From NCBI RefSeq assembly GCF_004124275.1, contig NZ_CP027218.1:4919001-4983000 (forward strand): 64,000 nucleotides of DNA. The letters are read 5' to 3'. Below, one piece after another: positions 58,612 through 64,000 of the stretch. Every line of letters begins with the position of its first letter. The first letter of the stretch is position 1. Both the position numbers and the translations under genes were made by a program. This DNA comes from Pseudomonas sp. DTU12.3. GTDB taxonomy: Bacteria; Pseudomonadota; Gammaproteobacteria; Pseudomonadales; Pseudomonadaceae. Below the pieces are notes generated by a model that was given only the letters and a program-made list of their open reading frames with translations, did no database searches and had not been told where the DNA came from.

Positions 58612-59772
58612 TCAGCGGCCTTTGAATTGGGCCACGTTCGCAGACCGCGCATCGGTCTGTGGTTGGCCGGCAGTGCCCAGACGCTCACCCGTTTTGGCAT
58701 CAAACAGCAGCACTTTCGACGGATCGAATTGCAGCGTCAGGCTTTCGCCCACCTGCGGTGCCACGTCCGGCGCCAGTCGGCAGCAGACTTTGGTTTCATT
58801 CAAATTGACGAACACCAGGGTGTCCGGACCGGTCGGCTCAGTGACCTGCACTTCGGCACGAATGCTTGGCAGGCCATTGCCCTCGCCGTTCGCCAGAACG
58901 ATCTGTTCCGGGCGCAGGCCGAGGATCACTTCGCGATCTTCGAGGCCAGCGTCCTGCATGCTCATCGGCAGCTCGCAACGGGCCTGGCCGCTGTCGAGCA
59001 GCGCCAGCAAACGGCCGTCCTTGCGTTGCAGACGCAGCGGAATGAAATTCATCGGCGGCGAACCGATGAAGCTCGCCACGAACAGGTTGGCCGGGTCGTT
59101 GTAGATCTCTTTCGGCGTGCCGAACTGCTGAATGATGCCGTCCTTCATCACCGCCACTTTGTCGCCCAGGGTCATCGCTTCGATCTGGTCGTGGGTCACG
59201 TAGACCGTGGTGGTCTTCAGGCGCTGGTGCATCAGTTTCATTTCGGTACGCATCTCGACGCGAAGCTTGGCGTCGAGGTTGGACAGCGGTTCGTCGAACA
59301 GATAAATCTTCGGACGACGCGCCAGCGCACGGCCCATCGCCACACGCTGTTGTTGGCCACCGGAGAGCTGACCCGGCTTGCGATTGAGCAAATGTTCGAT
59401 CTGCAGAAGTTTTGCCACGCGCGCGACTTCTTCGTCGATCGCCGCCTGAGGCATCTTGCGAATCTTCAGGCCGAATTCGATATTCTCGCGCACGCTCATG
59501 GTCGGGTACAGCGCGTAGGACTGGAACACCATGGCGATGTCACGATCCTTCGGGCTCATGCCGCTGACGTCCTGGTCACCGATCATGATCGCGCCGCCGG
59601 TGATGGTTTCCAGACCGGCGATGCAGTTCATCAACGTCGATTTGCCGCAGCCCGACGGGCCAACGAGAATCAGGAATTCGCCTTCCTTGATCGACAGTTC
59701 GATGTTCTTCAGGGTGTCCGGCAGGCCGGCACCGTAGGTCTTGTTTACGTTGCGAAGTTCGAGCGTTGCCAT
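58612..59772 (-). CDS. gtsD: Glucose/mannose ABC transporter ATP-binding protein
   Basis: A protein of 386 residues of the MalK/UgpC type. Walker A is GPSGCGKST, the signature LSGGQQQR, and Walker B IYLFDEPLSNLD, followed by the switch His in VTHD. A C-terminal TOBE domain (about 240-360) probably contacts regulators. It energises uptake through GtsB/GtsC. It starts 2 bases after the gtsC stop. Confidence 0.94.
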   Translation of the reverse strand: MATLELRNVNKTYGAGLPDTLKNIELSIKEGEFLILVGPSGCGKSTLMNCIAGLETITGGAIMIGDQDVSGMSPKDRDIAMVFQSYALYPTMSVRENIEFGLKIRKMPQAAIDEEVARVAKLLQIEHLLNRKPGQLSGGQQQRVAMGRALARRPKIYLFDEPLSNLDAKLRVEMRTEMKLMHQRLKTTTVYVTHDQIEAMTLGDKVAVMKDGIIQQFGTPKEIYNDPANLFVASFIGSPPMNFIPLRLQRKDGRLLALLDSGQARCELPMSMQDAGLEDREVILGLRPEQIVLANGEGNGLPSIRAEVQVTEPTGPDTLVFVNLNETKVCCRLAPDVAPQVGESLTLQFDPSKVLLFDAKTGERLGTAGQPQTDARSANVAQFKGR

Positions 59773-59774
59773 GA

Positions 59775-60620
59775 TTACCCCTTGACTGCGCCGGCCGTCA
59801 GCCCGCGCACGAAATACTTGCCTGCGACCACATAGACCAGCAGGGTCGGCAGGCCGGCGATCATCGCCGCTGCCATATCAACGTTGTATTCCTTGGCGCC
59901 GGTGCTGGTGTTGACCAGGTTGTTCAGCGCCACCGTAATCGGCTGCGAATCACCGCTGGAGAACACCACACCGAACAGGAAGTCGTTCCAGATCTGGGTG
60001 AACTGCCAGATCAGGCAGACCATGATGATCGGCGTCGACATCGGCAGAATGATCCGCCGGAAAATCGTGAAGAAACCCGCGCCATCCAGGCGTGCAGCTT
60101 TCACCAGCGCATCCGGAATGCTCACGTAGTAGTTACGGAAGAACAGTGTGGTGAACGCCAGACCGTAAACCACGTGGATAAACACCAGGCCGGTGGTGGT
60201 GCTCGCCAGGCCCATCTTGCCGAGGGTGAACGAGGCCGGCAGCAGCACGGTCTGGAACGGCAGGAAGCAGCCGAACAACAGCAGACCGAAGAACAACTGC
60301 GAACCACGGAAGCGCCAGAACGACAGCACATAACCGTTCAACGCACCGATGGCGGTGGAGATGGCTACCGCTGGCACAGTGATCTTGATCGAGTTCCAGA
60401 AGTAGCCGTCAACGGTGGCCCAGGCCTTGACCCAGCCGATGCCGCTGACCACGGTCGGCCAGCTCAGCAGGTTGCCGGTGCTGATGTCTTCCGGGGTCTT
60501 GAAGCTGGTCAGCAACATGACCACCAGCGGCACCAGGTACAGCAGGACGGCGAGGATCAGCACCGCGTAGATCGCGATGCGACTCAGGCTGATAGCAGGT
60601 TTGGCAGCGAGACTAGTCAT
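59775..60620 (-). CDS. gtsC: Glucose ABC transporter permease
   Basis: An inner-membrane permease of 281 residues with six helices. The cytoplasmic EAA loop reads DALVKAARLDGAGFFTIFRR near 190-210. It is of the MalG type. It overlaps gtsB by 8 bases and is followed by gtsD. Confidence 0.93.
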   Translation of the reverse strand: MTSLAAKPAISLSRIAIYAVLILAVLLYLVPLVVMLLTSFKTPEDISTGNLLSWPTVVSGIGWVKAWATVDGYFWNSIKITVPAVAISTAIGALNGYVLSFWRFRGSQLFFGLLLFGCFLPFQTVLLPASFTLGKMGLASTTTGLVFIHVVYGLAFTTLFFRNYYVSIPDALVKAARLDGAGFFTIFRRIILPMSTPIIMVCLIWQFTQIWNDFLFGVVFSSGDSQPITVALNNLVNTSTGAKEYNVDMAAAMIAGLPTLLVYVVAGKYFVRGLTAGAVKG

Positions 60621-61521
60621 TGCGCTTGGTCCTCAGCTCGGAATACAGGTAAGGCACGATGATCGCGAGGATCGCACCGAGCATCAGAATCGCACTGGCC
60701 GAGCCCATGCCCATCTGGCCGCGACTGAAGGTGAAGGAATACATGAACATCGCGGGCAGGTCGGAGGAATAACCCGGACCACCGGCGGTCATCGCCGCGA
60801 CCAGGTCGAAGCTCTTGATCGCAATGTGCGCGAGGATCATCACCGCACTGAAGAACACCGGACGCAGGCTTGGCAGCACCACTTTCCAGTAGATCATCGG
60901 CATGCTCGCGCCATCGATCTGCGCGGCACGGATGATCGATTGATCAACGCCACGCAGGCCGGCGAGAAACATCGCCATGATGAAGCCCGAGGCTTGCCAG
61001 ACAGCGGCGATCACCAGGCAATAGACCACGCGATCCGGGTCGATCAGCCAGTCGAGACGGAAGCCTTCCCAGCCCCAGTCACGCAACAATTTGTCCAGGC
61101 CCATGCCCGGGTTGAGCAGCCATTTCCACGCAGTACCGGTGACGATCATCGAGAGCGCCATCGGGTACAGGTAAATGGTGCGGATAAAGCCTTCGCGACG
61201 GATGCGCTGGTCGAGGAACACCGCCAGCAACACGCCGATCACCAGAGTGATACCGATGAACATGCCACCGAACACCGCGAGATTTTTGCTCGCGACCCAC
61301 CAGCGATCGTTGTCGAACAACCGCGCGTATTGCGCCAGACCAGCCCACTTGTAATTAGGCAGGAACGTCGAGGTGGTGAACGACAGCACGAACGTCCACA
61401 GGATGTAGCCATAGAAGCCCACCAGCACGATGAACATGCTCGGCGCCAGCACCAGTTTGGGTAGCCAGCGTTGCAATGCATCGAACGGCGAGGCCTTGCT
61501 GAACACAGCAACAGAACTCAT
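60613..61521 (-). CDS. gtsB: Glucose ABC transporter permease
   Basis: An inner-membrane permease of 302 residues of the MalF/UgpA type with about six helices. The EAA loop is QSIIRAAQIDGASMPMIYWK. It pairs with GtsC to form the channel. It lies about 230 bases downstream of gtsA, separated by a repeat element that could lower readthrough or stabilise the gtsA message. Confidence 0.93.
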   Translation of the reverse strand: MSSVAVFSKASPFDALQRWLPKLVLAPSMFIVLVGFYGYILWTFVLSFTTSTFLPNYKWAGLAQYARLFDNDRWWVASKNLAVFGGMFIGITLVIGVLLAVFLDQRIRREGFIRTIYLYPMALSMIVTGTAWKWLLNPGMGLDKLLRDWGWEGFRLDWLIDPDRVVYCLVIAAVWQASGFIMAMFLAGLRGVDQSIIRAAQIDGASMPMIYWKVVLPSLRPVFFSAVMILAHIAIKSFDLVAAMTAGGPGYSSDLPAMFMYSFTFSRGQMGMGSASAILMLGAILAIIVPYLYSELRTKRND

Positions 61522-61571
61522 GGGGAAATCCAGTACAGGTAATAAAAACTACAGTGAGATCCCTTGTGGGA

Positions 61572-61713
61572 GCGGGCCCTGTGGCGAGGGGATTTATCCC
61601 CGTCCGGCTGCGAAGCAGTCGCAAAACCATTGCACGCGGTATTTCTGAAACTGCGCCGCTGCAATTTTCTGGGGCCGCTACGCAGCCCAACGGGGATAAA
61701 TCCCCTCGCTACA
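61572..61713. repeat. Inverted repeat of the GTGGCGAGGGGATTTATCCCC family
   Basis: GGCGAGGGGATTTATCCCCG and CGGGGATAAATCCCCTCGC flank about 100 bases in the gtsA-gtsB gap. It is related to the element at 5431. Confidence 0.82.
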
Positions 61714-61752
61714 AAGGCCCGCTCCCCCAGGAGAAGCCTGTGCTACTGACGC

Positions 61753-63054
61753 TTATTTGGACGACTTGATCGCTGCGCCAAGTTTCTTGGCGGTGTCGGC
61801 CGGGTCGGCTTTCGGGTCGTTGATGTAGTTGGTCACGACATCAAAGAACGCGCCTTGCACGGCCAGCGTGGTCGCCATGTTGTGCGCCATGCTTGGTTGC
61901 AGGCCGCCGGACTTGGCGTCAGCCAGGAAGTCTTTGGCAGCAGTCTGTGCGCAGGAGTCGAAGCCCAGCGATTCCATGTTGTTCAACATGTCGTTGCGAA
62001 CCGGGATCGAGCCTTTGTTGATGCTGAAGACTTTCTGGAAGTTTTCACCCAACACGACTTTGGCGATGTCTTTCTGTCCAGCCGCAGTGCCTGCGTCTTT
62101 CTGCTTGAACACAGCCAGCGAGTCGATGTTGTAGGTGAACGCCTTGTCGGTGCCCGGGAAGGCTACGCACTCGTAATCCTTGCCAGCGACTTTCTTCGCG
62201 GCGGTCCATTCGGACTTGGCCCAGTCACCCATGATCTGCATGCCGGCCTTGCCGTTGATGACTTTGGCCGCTTCCAGGTTCCAGTCCTGACCTTTGCCGT
62301 CGACGTCCATGTAGGTCGCGACTTTCTTCAGCTCGGTCAGTGCCTTGACCATTTCCGGACCGGTCAGTGCGCCGTTGTCCAGATCAACCAGGGCTTTCTT
62401 GTAACCATCGACACCCATGACCGAAAGCACCACGGCTTCGAACACGGTGCTGTCCTGCCAAGGCTGACCGCCGTGGGCCAGCGGAATGAAGCCCGCAGCC
62501 TTCAGCTTGTCGCCGGCGGCATAGAATTCTTCGAGGGTGGTCGGGTTCTTGGTGATACCGGCTTTCTTGAAGACTTCCGGGTTGATCCACAGCCAGTTCA
62601 CACGGTGAATGTTCACCGGCACGGCCACGTAATCACCGTCGTACTTCACGGTATCGGAGACTTTCTTGTCGAGCAGGCTATCCCACTTTTCCGACTTGGC
62701 GACGTCTTTCAGTACGTCGGTGTCAAGCAGGCCGGTCGACGCCCATTCCTGGATGTCCGGGCCTTTGATCTGAGCAACGCCAGGTGGGTTGCCGGCGACT
62801 GCGCGGCTTTTCAGCACGGTCATGGCAGTTGCACCGCCACCACCGGCGACAGCGCCGTCTTTCCAGGTGAAACCGTCTTTTTCGACTTGCGCCTTGAGCA
62901 CATCAACAGCAGCTTTTTCGCCACCGGACGTCCACCAGTGCACGACTTCGACCGAACCTTTGGATTCGGCAGCGGAAACACTGAGAGGCAGAATTGCGAG
63001 CGGGAACAGGGAGGCGACAGAAATGACAGTAGCGAGGCGAGAAATCGCATTCAT
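61753..63054 (-). CDS. gtsA: Glucose ABC transporter periplasmic substrate-binding protein
   Basis: A family 1 extracellular binding protein of 433 residues with a signal peptide (about 1-27, ending VSA) and EVVHWWTSGGEKAAVDVL at the mature start. AHGGQPWQDSTVFEAVVLS and GGLQPSMAHNMAT are typical of glucose-binding GtsA. The ATG at 63054 has an AAGG site. Its leader has AACAACAA motifs of Hfq/Crc type. It is followed by gtsB. Confidence 0.94.
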   Translation of the reverse strand: MNAISRLATVISVASLFPLAILPLSVSAAESKGSVEVVHWWTSGGEKAAVDVLKAQVEKDGFTWKDGAVAGGGGATAMTVLKSRAVAGNPPGVAQIKGPDIQEWASTGLLDTDVLKDVAKSEKWDSLLDKKVSDTVKYDGDYVAVPVNIHRVNWLWINPEVFKKAGITKNPTTLEEFYAAGDKLKAAGFIPLAHGGQPWQDSTVFEAVVLSVMGVDGYKKALVDLDNGALTGPEMVKALTELKKVATYMDVDGKGQDWNLEAAKVINGKAGMQIMGDWAKSEWTAAKKVAGKDYECVAFPGTDKAFTYNIDSLAVFKQKDAGTAAGQKDIAKVVLGENFQKVFSINKGSIPVRNDMLNNMESLGFDSCAQTAAKDFLADAKSGGLQPSMAHNMATTLAVQGAFFDVVTNYINDPKADPADTAKKLGAAIKSSK

Positions 63055-63070
63055 CTGAGATGTACCTTTC

Positions 63071-63078
63071 TTGTTGTT
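63071..63078 (-). promoter_or_regulatory. Candidate Hfq/Crc CA-motif in gtsA leader
   Basis: The minus strand reads AACAACAA, continuing into GAAAGG, right at the gtsA ribosome site. Confidence 0.6.
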
Positions 63079-63129
63079 ATGCATGCAAGTCTGGTGCTTG
63101 CGCTGCACAGGAGTTTAAACAGGGCGATT

Positions 63130-63150
63130 CCCTTCGCAGGTAACGAAGGG
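63130..63150. promoter_or_regulatory. Hairpin in the isomerase-gtsA gap
   Basis: CCCTTCG and CGAAGGG flank seven bases. No T-run follows on either strand, so it is more likely an operator or mRNA-processing hairpin than a terminator. Confidence 0.35.
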
Positions 63151-63172
63151 ACGCGCGAATGTCACCACATGG

Positions 63173-64000
63173 TTACACAGGAGTGCCCTGGAACAACTGC
63201 GCCAAGGCAGTCGCCATACTGGGTGACAAGGGTAGACGAGGGATCAGCACCGCTTGCCATGCGTGATACAGATCGGGTTTGCCCGCCCAGATATCGGCAC
63301 TTGGCACGTTTTGCGGATTGAGTTCGTGATGCCAGCTGCCGTCGCAACGGTCGATGAAATTCTCTTCGCAGAATTCCCAGAACAGCCGGTACCAGGTTTC
63401 GTATTGCTCATCGCCGGTGCGTTTGAGCAAGGCGCTGGCAGCGGCGCTGGCTTCGGCGTGCGTCCAGTGCAGGCGGTGGCGGACAACGGCTTGGTTGCCC
63501 CAGTCGAGGGTGTAGACAATGCCCGGCAAACCATCGACGTTCCAGCCGTTGCGGCAGTTGTTCTCGAAGAGTTTCTGCGCATCGGTCGCGAGCCAACCCG
63601 GTGTGAGCATGCCCGCCTGAACCCGCGCCGCTTCGAGGTGCAGCAACAGCCGCGCCCACTCGAAACCGTGGCCCGGCGTGGTGCCGTAGGGGCGGAAACC
63701 ATCAGCAGGATTGTCGTGGTTGTATTCGCGCAACGGCTGCCAGTCGCGGTCGAAATGCTCGATGACCATGTAACCGTTGGCGGCGGCGTGGCCGTGAATG
63801 ACTCGCTCGACAATGCGTTGCGCACGCACCAGCCAGCGCGAGTCTTCAGTGACATCGGCCAGGGCGAGGAACGCTTCGGTGGCGTGCATGTTGCTGTTGG
63901 CACCGCGATAGGCTTCTTCTTCGCTCCAATCGCGATTGAAGAACTCGCGCATGGCGCCCTCTTCTTCGCTCCAGAAATAGGTGTCGATGATGTCGATGGC
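63173..64000 (-). CDS. AGE-family sugar epimerase/isomerase (partial)
   Basis: The C-terminal 275 codons of an N-acylglucosamine 2-epimerase-family (alpha/alpha barrel) protein; the 5' end lies beyond the window. Segments such as YRGANSNMHATEAFLAL, GTTPGHGFEWARLLL and HWTHAEA are typical of aldose-ketose isomerases (mannose/fructose or glucose/fructose type) in this family. The frame continues upstream of Met at 63952 to the edge (IDIIDTYFWSEEEGA). It ends about 120 bases before gtsA on the same strand, suggesting that the imported sugar or a relative is its substrate. Confidence 0.87.
   Translation of the reverse strand, partial: AIDIIDTYFWSEEEGAMREFFNRDWSEEEAYRGANSNMHATEAFLALADVTEDSRWLVRAQRIVERVIHGHAAANGYMVIEHFDRDWQPLREYNHDNPADGFRPYGTTPGHGFEWARLLLHLEAARVQAGMLTPGWLATDAQKLFENNCRNGWNVDGLPGIVYTLDWGNQAVVRHRLHWTHAEASAAASALLKRTGDEQYETWYRLFWEFCEENFIDRCDGSWHHELNPQNVPSADIWAGKPDLYHAWQAVLIPRLPLSPSMATALAQLFQGTPV

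Overview
The window looks like core chromosome of a Pseudomonas, most likely of the P. fluorescens species complex. The evidence is gene content and order (zwf-pgl-eda facing hexR, a gts glucose ABC system with OprB, the fadD1/fadD2/lipase/MaoC block), GC-rich coding sequence, and a very high density of fluorescens-type intergenic palindromes (REP doublets with GTGGGAGCGGGCTTGC cores, TGTAGGAGCTGCC...CTGCGATCTTTTGAT inverted pairs, and a MITE-like family bounded by CCCTCACCC[CT]AGCCCTCTCCC). No rRNA, tRNA, CRISPR array, prophage or transposase gene was seen.

Layout. 0-4 kb: the start of a leftward metallo-hydrolase, a divergent TetR regulator, a MASE2-GGDEF diguanylate cyclase and a soluble PAS-PAS chemoreceptor. 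4-13 kb: a DUF1003 protein, a LysR divergent from an amidotransferase/monooxygenase pair, glpQ, a PepSY protein, a FlxA-like coiled-coil protein, a membrane chemoreceptor and a CorA/ZntB channel. 13-24 kb: a Pit-type phosphate transporter, two LysR/SDR divergent pairs, a PACE efflux/LysR pair, an ECF42 sigma operon with YciI and SnoaL partners, and GNAT/PPOX enzymes. 24-31 kb: alaC and the gluconate module gntT-gntK facing gntR, with recognisable GntR operators. 31-43 kb: a second PACE/LysR pair, an MFS permease, a second PAS-PAS chemoreceptor, an ECF sigma gene translationally coupled to a glycine-betaine-type binding protein, a PhnD-like binding protein, a desaturase, def, a YihY protein and CsbD. 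43-51 kb: fatty-acid activation (fadD1, fadD2), a lipase, a MaoC hydratase, a PLP enzyme and an intradiol dioxygenase. 52-64 kb: the glucose block eda-pgl-zwf / hexR, a mutarotase, oprB, gtsDCBA and an AGE-family sugar isomerase cut by the window end.

The strongest functional theme is sugar catabolism. Glucose enters through OprB and GtsABCD, gluconate through GntT/GntK, and both drain through the Entner-Doudoroff genes zwf, pgl and eda. A HexR-like operator lies between zwf and hexR, two GntR-like operators lie between gntK and gntR, and A-rich AANAANAA motifs of the Hfq/Crc catabolite-repression type sit in the leaders of gntT, gtsA, oprB, zwf and fadD2. A weaker theme is phosphate (glpQ, Pit, a PHO-box-like array near a chemoreceptor). 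No clearly unprecedented system was found. The most unusual items are the ECF sigma/binding-protein coupling, the twin PACE/LysR modules, the MITE-like family that supplies a gene's stop codon, an amidotransferase lacking its catalytic histidine, and several unexplained palindromes.
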